Source: Sphingobium sp. TKS (GTDB lineage: Bacteria; Pseudomonadota; Alphaproteobacteria; Sphingomonadales; Sphingomonadaceae). Taken from it: a DNA stretch of 64,000 bases. The DNA lies in contig NZ_CP005083.1 in NCBI RefSeq assembly GCF_001563265.1, forward strand, positions 3,847,001 through 3,911,000. The letters are read 5' to 3'. This document shows, one piece after another, positions 53,447-61,840 of the stretch; the stretch's first letter is position 1, and each line of letters opens with the position of its first letter. The notes below the pieces were generated by a model. The model saw only the letters and a program-made list of their open reading frames with translations. It had not been told where the DNA came from and did not search any database. The position numbers and the translations under genes are program-made.

Positions 53447-53740
53447 GGAGGCAGTCGAATGTCAGAACACCAAATTGCGTGGGACATCGTAACGATGCTT
53501 CAGACTAACGATTGCCGAACGGTTCCGCGCAGGTTTCGCAGGAGAATAATACCGGCGGCGGTGTCGCGGATCCTGAGCCAGGTTTTCGAAACAGCGAATC
53601 CACGATTGCCCTAGCAGCCTCACGCGTCAGCCATAGCGCTGGCTGACGGCTGTGAATGCCCCCTATCTCCCATAGGTATCACAACGGCTTCTTCTGGCAC
53701 GTTTGCCGGTGCACGGCCAACACAACCCAAGGAGGATGCC
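53447..53740. other. Region between the efflux operon and the LuxR solo
   Basis: There is no convincing gene in these 294 bases. CCTATCTCCCATAGG at about 53665-53679 is a short dyad (CCTAT / ATAGG) about 62 bases before the luxR start and could be a regulator site. An AAGGAGGATG ribosome site lies just before the start at 53741. Confidence 0.4.
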
Positions 53741-54532
53741 ATGTATGTCAATGCCAGAATGCGTGAGACACTCTCACGCTTCAATGCCGCTTCTTCAATG
53801 GAAGCGCTGCTCGCCGCCTTAGCTGATGCCGCCACGAAAATGGGCTTCCCCTATGTCGCGATGATCCAACATGGCGGCCTCCCACGCTTGGTCGAACGGG
53901 CGCTGGTTATTACCAACTATCCGGCGGAGTTCGTGCGTTTCTACACCGAGAGCCACGCGTACGTCATCGATCCAGTCTATGAGGTGAGCCAGTTGCTGGA
54001 CCGCCCGTTCAGCTGGGACGAGATTCCCGGTTATGTCGATCTCACAGGCACACAATCAGCCCTGTTCGAAGAAGCGCGGCTGCATGGTCTCGTCCACGGT
54101 GTCACCGTGCCGCTCCACATACCGAGCGAATCCCATGCGTCTTGCACTTTCGCACGCGCGGAGCCGATCATGGCTTCGCCATCGCTACTGACGACGCTCC
54201 ACATCGTCGCTGCCTTCGGGTTCAAGGCGGGCCTCAGACTACATCATGCCTCGCGCGGACATGACGTACCCAGGCTCACGCGCCGCGAAGCTCAATGCAC
54301 GGCATTGGTCGCCGTCGGCAAGAGCGATTGGGAGATCAGCCAGATACTCGGTCTGAGCGAGACCTCGGTGCGCTATTTCGTCTCCCACGCAAAGCAGCGT
54401 TACGGCGTCTACAAGCGCTCAGAGCTTGTCGCCAGGGCGCTCATCGACGCGCAGATCCTTCGAAACGACCAAGGGATCATTGAGGCTGGACCCCGCCGCC
54501 CGCGCCACAGGGCGAAACGGCGCAGTCCTTGA
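53741..54532 (+). CDS. LuxR-family solo with acyl-HSL-type ligand domain
   Basis: The 263-residue protein has an autoinducer-binding domain (about 15-170) and a LuxR helix-turn-helix (about 180-245). ESHAYVIDPVY holds the Asp-Pro pair that corresponds to TraR Asp70-Pro71, FSWDEI the Trp85, and LVHGVTVPLH the Gly113 position. The Trp57 position is Phe in AEFVRFY. The output domain has LTRREAQCTALVAVGKSDWE and ILGLSETSVRYFVSHAKQRY. No luxI lies in the window, so it is a solo by what is visible. In sphingomonad and rhizobial plasmids such regulators often govern conjugation; here it sits near the transfer region. Confidence 0.88.
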   Translation: MYVNARMRETLSRFNAASSMEALLAALADAATKMGFPYVAMIQHGGLPRLVERALVITNYPAEFVRFYTESHAYVIDPVYEVSQLLDRPFSWDEIPGYVDLTGTQSALFEEARLHGLVHGVTVPLHIPSESHASCTFARAEPIMASPSLLTTLHIVAAFGFKAGLRLHHASRGHDVPRLTRREAQCTALVAVGKSDWEISQILGLSETSVRYFVSHAKQRYGVYKRSELVARALIDAQILRNDQGIIEAGPRRPRHRAKRRSP

Positions 54533-54670
54533 CAGTCCTGTCGGTGTCGCCGTGTTGCGCATCCCGTCAATTGGCCCGCGAATCGCCATGCCTAGGGCGG
54601 ATAAGTGTATTGACCTACGGTCGCACGATCCAGTTTGCCGAGCTCTGATAATGCCAAGCAAGGCTTAGCC

Positions 54671-54682
54671 AATTTCGAAATT
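54671..54682. promoter_or_regulatory. Palindrome AATTTCGAAATT upstream of abiEi
   Basis: This 12-bp perfect palindrome lies 35 bases before the AbiEi start, in an AT-rich stretch that probably holds the promoter. AbiEi proteins are known to repress their own promoter through inverted repeats, so it is a candidate operator. Confidence 0.4.
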
Positions 54683-54716
54683 AATAAACTCGACAGTAGT
54701 TTCCCAATCTGTCAAA

Positions 54717-55511
54717 ATGCATAGCATGGCTTCGCAAACATTAGGAAAATTAAACCGGCTGCAACGGGATCTCCCAGAGAGCCTGCTGGTCGACGCGGCA
54801 TGGATGGAAGCCCATGGTTACTCATCATCGCTGCGGAGCCAATATGTTCGCGCGGGATGGCTCGATAGCCCGACCCGGCGCGTCTATCGCCGCTCGCGTG
54901 GACCGCTCACCTGGGAACAGGCCGTTATCTCACTGCAATCCCTGTTGGACCTGCCTTTGACAGTTGGCGGGCGCACAGCGCTCGAACAGCAGGGCTACGC
55001 TCATTATCTCTCCATAACGGTGCGCGAAGTCCATCTCTATGGGCCAAGCCGGCCGCCGACATGGCTCGACAGCCTGCCACTCGATGTCTCGTTCCGCTGG
55101 CATAACAGCCTCCGGCTGTTTCCAGTCGACGGCGAGATTCCTCCCGAGCCTGCGCCCCGGATGTCCAGCACCGCCGGCACGACCTTGCCGATCCGCTGTT
55201 CGAGCAAGGAACGCGCCGTTCTCGAACTGCTCGATGAGCTTCCCCATGAGAGCTTCCATCAGGTCGACATGCTGATGGAAGGAATGAGCGACCTCAGCCC
55301 ACGTCGCCTTCAGACACTTCTTGAGGCGTGCGCGAGCGTAAAAGTGAAGCGTCTCTTCCTCTTCTTCGCGGATCGCCATGGCCATGCCTGGCGTTCGAAG
55401 CTCGATGTTTCCCGCCTGGATCTCGGATCGGGCAAACGCGTCCTGGTCAAAGGAGGGAAGCTCGACCGGCGCTACAACATCACCGTGCCCTCCGACCTGG
55501 CGGGAGAATAG
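54717..55511 (+). CDS. abiEi: AbiEi-type antitoxin (type IV toxin-antitoxin)
   Basis: The 264-residue product has an N-terminal winged-helix-like region (LVDAAWMEAHGYSSSLRSQY, VRAGWLDSPTRRVYRR) and a C-terminal AbiEi domain (about 90-260, with RTALEQQGYAHYL early in it). It should be the antitoxin of an AbiE system, acting on the toxin indirectly and repressing the promoter. It ends 4 bases before the toxin gene starts. AbiE systems stabilise mobile elements and can abort phage infection. Confidence 0.88.
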   Translation: MHSMASQTLGKLNRLQRDLPESLLVDAAWMEAHGYSSSLRSQYVRAGWLDSPTRRVYRRSRGPLTWEQAVISLQSLLDLPLTVGGRTALEQQGYAHYLSITVREVHLYGPSRPPTWLDSLPLDVSFRWHNSLRLFPVDGEIPPEPAPRMSSTAGTTLPIRCSSKERAVLELLDELPHESFHQVDMLMEGMSDLSPRRLQTLLEACASVKVKRLFLFFADRHGHAWRSKLDVSRLDLGSGKRVLVKGGKLDRRYNITVPSDLAGE

Positions 55512-55515
55512 CTGT

Positions 55516-56436
55516 ATGGCGTTTCTCGACGGCTACCGGAGACAGGTCGCTCTTCTTCTGCGTGTTATGCCTCACGTCGCGAAGGAGGATATCTTCGCGC
55601 TGAAAGGCGGAACAGCGATCAATCTGTTCGTGCGTGACCTGCCGCGACTTTCGGTGGACATCGACCTCACCTATCTGCCGATCGAGGACCGCGCGACCTC
55701 GCTCGCCACGATCGATGCGGCGATGCTGCGGATCAAGGAACGCATCAAGGAAGGACTGGTCGGAGCCAGGATTCATGCGTCGCGTTCCGCTGACGAAAAA
55801 ATCGTCACCAAGCTCATCGTTCGTGCGGATGATGTGCAGATCAAGATCGAGGTCACGCCAGTGTTGCGCGGGACGGTCTATGATCCCGTCGTTATGGGTG
55901 TCGTTCCCGCAGTCGAGGACGCCTTTGGTTTTGCTGAGATTCAGGTGGTGTCCTTCGCCGATCTCTATGCGGGAAAAATCGTGGCGGCGCTCGACCGGCA
56001 GCACCCTCGCGACCTCTTCGACGTCCGCGACTTGCTGGCGAACGAAGGCGTCACAGACGATTTGCGACGTGCATTTCTCGTCTACCTCGCCAGCCATAAT
56101 CGCCCGATGGCCGAGGTTCTCGCTCCCGCCCGTAAACCGCTCGCCGAGGAGTTCGAGCGCGGTTTCGTCGGAATGACTCACCAGCCGATCACTCTGGCGG
56201 AACTGGAATCAGCGCGTGAAGACATCATCGCGCGCATGGTTGCCGGGATGCCTGACACTCATCGGCAATTCCTTGTCGGCTTCAAGCGTGGTGAACCGGA
56301 CTGGGCGCTTGCGGGCATTGATGAGGCGAGGCGACTGCCCGCGGTCTTGTGGAAGCAACGTAACCTGGACCGGTTGGACCCTGGCAAGAGGCAGGAGCTT
56401 GTTGCCGCGTTGGAGAAGCAATTGCTGCCGGGATAG
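55516..56436 (+). CDS. abiEii: AbiEii-type nucleotidyltransferase toxin
   Basis: The 306-residue protein has the nucleotidyltransferase fold of AbiEii: ALKGGTAINLF (first motif), then RLSVDIDLTYLP (metal-binding Asp pair), and later FADLYAGKIVAALDRQHPRDLFD. AbiEii toxins transfer nucleotides, in known cases to tRNA ends, and cause reversible growth arrest. The start ATG 55516 follows the AbiEi stop by 4 bases. A GC-rich hairpin (CAGGCG / CGCCTG at 56439-56459) after the stop may aid termination but lacks a T run. Confidence 0.9.
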   Translation: MAFLDGYRRQVALLLRVMPHVAKEDIFALKGGTAINLFVRDLPRLSVDIDLTYLPIEDRATSLATIDAAMLRIKERIKEGLVGARIHASRSADEKIVTKLIVRADDVQIKIEVTPVLRGTVYDPVVMGVVPAVEDAFGFAEIQVVSFADLYAGKIVAALDRQHPRDLFDVRDLLANEGVTDDLRRAFLVYLASHNRPMAEVLAPARKPLAEEFERGFVGMTHQPITLAELESAREDIIARMVAGMPDTHRQFLVGFKRGEPDWALAGIDEARRLPAVLWKQRNLDRLDPGKRQELVAALEKQLLPG

Positions 56437-56649
56437 GTCAGGCGCCCCTCCGACGCCTGCAGGTCAGCCTGTTTGCGGCGAGCAGCGCGGAAGGGTGGTG
56501 GTTAGGTGAAGTGCGGGAGCAGCGAGGAAAGGGTGGAGGTGATGGGAGAGGGAGCCGCTCGCGTTTGGGACCAGCAGGTACATTGAAGGCTTACGGTTCG
56601 ACATGGATTTTGGCGGAATGGCCGGGCAATGTCTTTCCGCTAGCGCTGC
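56437..56649. other. Spacer between abiEii and the small HTH gene
   Basis: Only the hairpin at 56439-56459 was noticed in these 213 bases; short frames here have no family resemblance. Confidence 0.4.
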
Positions 56650-57003
56650 CTATATTCTTGGTGATGCAGGCGCGCGAACATAGCGCACAGCGTGGTCGAG
56701 GCGCTCCGCCGCGTCGGCCTCGCTGATGCGGAGGCGGCGTGCGATCTGGCCAACGGTAAAGCCGTCATTGCGATGAAGGAACAAGGCCCGCATGGTCAGG
56801 TGCGGTAGATCGGTAAAAACAGAATCCCATACCTCGCCTTCTTCCCCCATCTTGCCCGACGACCCCATGACCCTCTCAATCACATCGTGGAGATCGGCAG
56901 CAGCGGGTTCCTGCAAGGCGTATAGGATCGCCAAGGACTGCTCCATCATTTCCAGCGCTTGTTCTTTCAATTCGTCGTTGCCCGGCTCGTTACCGCTCCC
57001 CAT
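56650..57003 (-). CDS. Small protein with sigma-70 region 4-like helix-turn-helix
   Basis: The 117-residue protein starts with an acidic helical part (ELKEQALEMMEQSLAILYAL). It ends with LTMRALFLHRNDGFTVGQIA and LRISEADAAERLDHAVRYV, which has the spacing of sigma-factor region 4 (promoter -35 recognition). There is no region 2, so it is not a full sigma factor and may be an accessory or decoy. The ribosome site is AAGGAGGTGA, fully complementary to the 16S tail, 5 bases before the ATG, so high expression is expected. Its place between a TA module and the transfer region suggests a plasmid regulator. Confidence 0.65.
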   Translation of the reverse strand: MGSGNEPGNDELKEQALEMMEQSLAILYALQEPAAADLHDVIERVMGSSGKMGEEGEVWDSVFTDLPHLTMRALFLHRNDGFTVGQIARRLRISEADAAERLDHAVRYVRAPASPRI

Positions 57004-57600
57004 GCTCTCACCTCCTTCTTAGTTGCAGAGGAGCATGACAGAAATCGCGGGATTTTCATCAACAACAACCCCCAACTTGGATATTGTTGTGCGCTGGCTT
57101 TTTGCGCGAAGGTGCCATGCGCTATTTTATGATTTCCGAGCCGTTAGCCGGACTTCAGATTTTGAAAACATCATGACTGCCAGCCTTACAGGTCGCGCCG
57201 CCGCTCGCATCAGCGGAGGTGCCGAGAATGGGGTTGCCCGGGGATGGAGATGCTCGAGATATGGAAAATGCACGGTCTCGTGCCGACCTTGTAAGTCATA
57301 TGCCCAGCAGAAGCGGCTGAGACGCAGTCCGTGTTGGACACCGCAAAAGCTGTCCCAACCGCGACATTTACCGGAACTGGCAAGAACGACCGTCATGCAT
57401 TGACATTGGTGACGGTTATTGCGGCGGCGCCAATACCCTCTCTCTGGAATTGACGCCGCCACATCGATCCCTGTTCGCAAAGATGGGTCAATGCCGATAG
57501 ATTAGAAGCGTTGTTCCCAATCGGTTTCCAGATCGAGCCGATTCACAAATGATGGAACACCGACAGAATTCTGCTATAGTCCTCCAGTGAGGATATAGCG
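57004..57600. other. Gap of 597 bases before the transfer region
   Basis: No convincing gene is seen. One frame (57023-57403) is rich in Arg, Ser and Cys without family resemblance and is not called. The DNA has lower GC content than its neighbours in its first 150 bases (TTGTTGTGCGCTGGC, CTATTTTATGATTTCC), which could mark a junction or promoter. An origin of transfer could lie in such a spot, but no diagnostic repeat was noticed. Confidence 0.4.
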
Positions 57601-58059
57601 ATGAACAACGCCGCCCATATTCAAGCGCCCGAACCGGCATCGCCTCGGCTGAAACCGTCCGATTGGCTCTGGCGTCCGTGGTACGCGAAGCTGTGGTGGT
57701 CGGCAATTCCGGTCTGGTGGATTGGCATGGCTACATCGACCAGGATCGCGCCGCTTGAGGCGTTCTACGACAGTGCGGCGGCCGGTTTTCTCAACCTCCT
57801 GTTCTTTCCGATGACGGCACTCATGGTGCTTGGACTCGGCTATGTGCAGCAGTGGGTGGCCGGGTTTTCATCGACGGGCGAGGGTACGCCTGTGTCCGAT
57901 GAAGCGGTGGCCAGAACCTCCAAAAGAATGTGGGAGGAACATGAGCGAGGAATGGAAGACCTTCGTGCTGGCACCGATATATTCGATCCACGGTCGGGAG
58001 GTCTCTACATCGGCAACCCGCTGAGCCTTCAGCACCCTAGTCGGTTCTTCAAGCACTAA
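57601..58059 (+). CDS. Small membrane protein next to the transfer region
   Basis: The 152-residue product has two hydrophobic segments (LWWSAIPVWWIGMATS, about 32-48; GFLNLLFFPMTALMVLGLGY, about 62-82) and a polar C-terminal tail (about 90-152) with VARTSKRMWEEHERGMEDL. It is not recognised. It is rich in Trp near the first helix. The gene overlaps the end of traG by 4 bases, tail to tail. Similar small proteins are common at the end of F-type transfer regions, but no function is known to me. Confidence 0.6.
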   Translation: MNNAAHIQAPEPASPRLKPSDWLWRPWYAKLWWSAIPVWWIGMATSTRIAPLEAFYDSAAAGFLNLLFFPMTALMVLGLGYVQQWVAGFSSTGEGTPVSDEAVARTSKRMWEEHERGMEDLRAGTDIFDPRSGGLYIGNPLSLQHPSRFFKH

Positions 58060-61000
58060 CGATTCTTGAAGCTGCTGTCGCCATCGCCGGGGCTGCCATC
58101 CACGTCCGTAGAAAATCTACCGCTCTTCAGGACGGAGTTCTGTTCGACCGAAGTCAGGGGCCCGGTAATGTCGAAAGTTGCCCGGCCGGAATCCGCATCA
58201 TGGAGATATCGGTTGCGTATGCCATCCGGGCCAAGAATCCGGTCCGACAGTTCACGCGAGAAGGTCGCCGCCGGGTCGCTCGAGCGCGCGGCTTCGCGCT
58301 CGGCGGCGGCAATCGCTTCGCGCACGTCGTAGTTGACGATGTCAATCGACGACTGTGCTGTCTCGTTGCTGATTCCGACGTCACGACTTTCAAAACCAAG
58401 ACTGGCGCCCACTCGACCTGAGGTCGACGTGGTCTTCTGTGGCGACTGCGCTTGGCCCGCTTGCTTGCCTTTCTCTGCAGGCTGCCCGCGACCGCCTATC
58501 GCCTCCGATTCATCGACCCCAACCGAGCCTCCGAGTTGAGCGCCGACGCTTGTACCGATCGTGACATTATCCTGCGCGGATCGCGAGAGCCCGCGCTGCC
58601 ACCCGGTCTGCGCGATGATCGCCTGCACGTCGCGCGTAAGCGTATCGGCCACCTGCGGGTTCAGACGCCAGTTGCCATGACGGTCCATCTCGAACCCGCC
58701 CTTGAGCCAGTTCTGCATCATCGCCTGGCCCTGTTCGCCGCTGCTGAGGAAATGCTCGATCGTGTCGGGCCCGGCCTGTTTCCCTGCCTCGAACCGCGTA
58801 GAGGTATCGTTGCGGGCCGATTGCTGGAACCCGACCGAGCTGGAGACGAGAAGATCGTTGTCGGCGAACGAGAACCTTGCCCGCCCGCCATTGGCGACCG
58901 CGCCCAATTGGCTCTCGTTGATGAGCCCGCCGCGCCACATCTGCGCCGCCGTCTCCGGGGTGAGATTGAGGCTCAGATCGCCATTCTGCGCCATGGCGAT
59001 CTGCCGCTTCGACATGTCGACACCATGATCGGCCAGCAGCTTCTGCATGCGCGTCAGGCGCTCATTATCGATGATCCGCGTCATCCGTTCGTTGCGAGCG
59101 CGGTCAGCGATCCCGGCCGCACCACCTTCGGCCATGTCGACCTGATTGCCGGCGCCCTGCGACAGCGTGCGGATGAAGCTGTCGAGATGTGCGGCCTGGC
59201 GCACCGACATGCCCGCGGCGGCCGCGCCTTCCGCGAACCCGGCATTGTCGGCCTGTCGCCGCTGCTCCCCGATCCGGGCGGCCGAGCGCGTACCGTCGTG
59301 ACCGACCTCACGCTGCGCGTCGAGCTTGCCCGACCGCTCCGCAAAATCGAAGCCCGCTGCCTCGCGGGTGCGGCCATAGACGCTGGCGCCCTCGCGCGCG
59401 GCCTCGACGGTCGCACCGTCGGCGGTGCCGACCTGCACGGCGGCATTGTAGGTTTCGAGCGCCCGCATGACCTGCGCCTCGTTGCGGCCGGTTGCGCGGG
59501 AGAGTTGGGAAATGGCTGTCGACCGAGCCTCTCCGGATAGCGCATTGATAAAGGCGATGCGGCGGGAGGTTTCCTGGACTGAGAGGCCGAGCATGGAGGC
59601 GGCGTTGCGCTGGCCCTCATTGCTGCCGGTCCTATGCGCCTGCTCGGTCGCGACATTGCCGCGCTCGATCCGCCTTACATTGTCGCCAGCAAAATCGCGC
59701 CGGCCTTCCATCGCGCCGACTTGAATCTGCGCGCCGGTAAGATCGTTGCGCAGCATCTGCTCCTGGTCGAAGGTATTGGCGATCAGTTTGGCGAAGGTCG
59801 GATCAGCCGACGCTTGGGCGATCACCGTCGAGGCTTTGAGCGCGGCATCCTTTTGGTCGTAGCCGTTCCTCTCAAAATGCCGCTGGGCTCCGGACAGCAT
59901 CATGTCATAGGCGCGCGTATCCCCGAACGCCTTCCACTGGACCATCTTCTGCGTGAAGGCCGCGAACGAACGTTCCCCGGATTGCCCCTCGCCAAAATAG
60001 CCGGTGCCAAGGCTGCGGAGCGCATCCTTCTCGGCAAAATTATGGATCGCACTGGTCGCGGCATTGTCGCGCACGGCGCGCACGGTCGCGGGATCGGTGA
60101 GGCTGCGGCCGGTGAGGGCAGGGGAGAGCCCGCCCAGTTCGCGTGCCGCATCGAGCTTGCCCATGCCGAATGCGGCCGTCCCGCTGGCGCCGCCGCCATG
60201 TTCGCCGAGCACGCTGCTCGCGGCACCGAACGCACGGGTTGCGCCGAAGGCCGAGCGCTCCCCGAAATCCCCGAAGTTCGAAGCCGCGCCCCGCCGCGCC
60301 ATGGTGCCCGCTGCTCCCGCCTGCGCCTCGAGCGCGCCGGCATAGCCTTCGCTGGTGGCAAGCGGTGCGGCGGCTGCCGTGCCCTGACCCTGCACACCGA
60401 GCGCGCCGGATGTGAACGAGGTGAACACATTACCGGAGAACCGGAAAACCGTGAAGACGAACGCCCCCGCAAGACCCGCGGACGCGGTGCGGAAACTCCC
60501 GAAGATGGCGAGCGCCTTCATCGCGGACGACGGCGCCAGCATCCAGGCATTGGCCGCGACATGGTTGGCGCGCATCTCGGCCAGCACATCGGTCGCGCGG
60601 CCGAGCGTCAGCTGATAGATCCCGGCGTCGATCACGCCCCAGAGCGCCACGAAGACGAACAGGCCGAGGGCGAAGGAAGCCACGCGCAGATTGATCGGGG
60701 TGAGGATGAACAGCAGCGCGACGGGCATCATGAAGAGCATGATCCCGAAGACCGTCGCCCGGATCGTGGGCATCCACTCGTTGGCCGTCGACATGGTGGC
60801 CAGGCCTGACGAGACGACAGCGCGATTGGCCATGACACGCGCCGCCGTTGCAGGACTGTCCTCGAACAGCACATCGCCCACCGTGCTGCCGAGCATCACA
60901 TTGGTCAGGAACTGCTGGAGCGAGAGCGGCGTATCCATCATCATCTGGCCAAGTTCGCCGATGTTGGAGCGGCAGCGCTGAAGCTGGGTCGCATTGCCGA

Positions 61001-61826
61001 TGTCGTAGCCGGTGCGGGTGCAGACCTGCGCGACATAATTGTCGAACAGCGCAGGTTCGGAGAGGCGTGTCGAGATATGTTCCCACGCCTCGTTGCAGCT
61101 CACCGTCGTGCCGCCCTTGTCGGTGGACGTGAACACCGTGCTGAAGGTCGCCGGCCCCGCCATCGCGGCAAAGGCGGCAGGAAGATCGGTCGCCGTGCGG
61201 AACAGCTGATCGTCGTCGACGCCATAGGCGGGCGAGACCCGCGCGACCGGATAGCATTGCCGGACATAGTCCTTGATCGTCGCGTCAAGGAACGTGTCGG
61301 TCATCGGGCCGCGCGGGCTCGCTGCATTGAGGAACAGGTCGAAACTGTGCCCGCCCGCCCCGAACTCAAGCTTGGCATGGGGATCGGTGGTGTTGTCGTC
61401 GATCACTTCCGCGAGCGCGCGCTCCATCATGTTGGTCATGCCCGCGACCAGCACGATGAGGTTCGGCACGTCGCCGACCGGCTGATAGGCGTTGCGGACG
61501 CGGTCGTAGACATGGACCGTGCCCGTCGTCGCGACCAGGCCGACGAACAGGCCGACGCCGATCAGCATCTGGAACCCGAAGGCGACGATGCCCATGCCTT
61601 GCCCGCGGATGCTGGCGAGCAGGACGCCGAGCGCGATGCCCACCACCGCGACGATCAGCACCAATGTCTCGTAACGCGAATCCCCGAAGATCATCGAGAC
61701 GAGGCGGAAGGCGTCCACCGTCTCCGCAAAGCCGTCATAGGTGTGGAAACTCGCATCGATCGCCAGCGCGGGACTGGCCGAGAAGAGAGCGATCAGGACC
61801 GAGATCGCGCGAACTAAGCGGTGCAT
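58056..61826 (-). CDS. traG: F-type conjugal transfer protein TraG
   Basis: The 1256-residue product fits F-type TraG in layout and place. The N-terminal half is membranous: after a signal-like helix (MHRLVRAISVLIALFSASPA) come several spans, e.g. LVLIVAVVGIALGVLLASI and IMLFMMPVALLFILTPIN. The C-terminal half (about 500-1256) is a long polar periplasmic or released region rich in Ala, Gly and Asn. F TraG acts in pilus assembly and, through its C-terminal part, in mating-pair stabilisation and entry exclusion. It follows traH on the same strand by 14 bases, as in F. Confidence 0.88.
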   Translation of the reverse strand: MHRLVRAISVLIALFSASPALAIDASFHTYDGFAETVDAFRLVSMIFGDSRYETLVLIVAVVGIALGVLLASIRGQGMGIVAFGFQMLIGVGLFVGLVATTGTVHVYDRVRNAYQPVGDVPNLIVLVAGMTNMMERALAEVIDDNTTDPHAKLEFGAGGHSFDLFLNAASPRGPMTDTFLDATIKDYVRQCYPVARVSPAYGVDDDQLFRTATDLPAAFAAMAGPATFSTVFTSTDKGGTTVSCNEAWEHISTRLSEPALFDNYVAQVCTRTGYDIGNATQLQRCRSNIGELGQMMMDTPLSLQQFLTNVMLGSTVGDVLFEDSPATAARVMANRAVVSSGLATMSTANEWMPTIRATVFGIMLFMMPVALLFILTPINLRVASFALGLFVFVALWGVIDAGIYQLTLGRATDVLAEMRANHVAANAWMLAPSSAMKALAIFGSFRTASAGLAGAFVFTVFRFSGNVFTSFTSGALGVQGQGTAAAAPLATSEGYAGALEAQAGAAGTMARRGAASNFGDFGERSAFGATRAFGAASSVLGEHGGGASGTAAFGMGKLDAARELGGLSPALTGRSLTDPATVRAVRDNAATSAIHNFAEKDALRSLGTGYFGEGQSGERSFAAFTQKMVQWKAFGDTRAYDMMLSGAQRHFERNGYDQKDAALKASTVIAQASADPTFAKLIANTFDQEQMLRNDLTGAQIQVGAMEGRRDFAGDNVRRIERGNVATEQAHRTGSNEGQRNAASMLGLSVQETSRRIAFINALSGEARSTAISQLSRATGRNEAQVMRALETYNAAVQVGTADGATVEAAREGASVYGRTREAAGFDFAERSGKLDAQREVGHDGTRSAARIGEQRRQADNAGFAEGAAAAGMSVRQAAHLDSFIRTLSQGAGNQVDMAEGGAAGIADRARNERMTRIIDNERLTRMQKLLADHGVDMSKRQIAMAQNGDLSLNLTPETAAQMWRGGLINESQLGAVANGGRARFSFADNDLLVSSSVGFQQSARNDTSTRFEAGKQAGPDTIEHFLSSGEQGQAMMQNWLKGGFEMDRHGNWRLNPQVADTLTRDVQAIIAQTGWQRGLSRSAQDNVTIGTSVGAQLGGSVGVDESEAIGGRGQPAEKGKQAGQAQSPQKTTSTSGRVGASLGFESRDVGISNETAQSSIDIVNYDVREAIAAAEREAARSSDPAATFSRELSDRILGPDGIRNRYLHDADSGRATFDITGPLTSVEQNSVLKSGRFSTDVDGSPGDGDSSFKNR

Positions 61827-61840
61827 GACGCGGCCCTCCG

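Noticed and set aside
56511..56726. Plus-strand ORF of 71 codons after abiEii
   Set aside because: Low-complexity Gly/Arg-rich sequence overlapping the better-supported minus-strand HTH gene.
57023..57403. Plus-strand ORF of 126 codons
   Set aside because: It has no motif, an odd Cys/Arg/Ser-rich composition, and a weak start; it is more likely chance.
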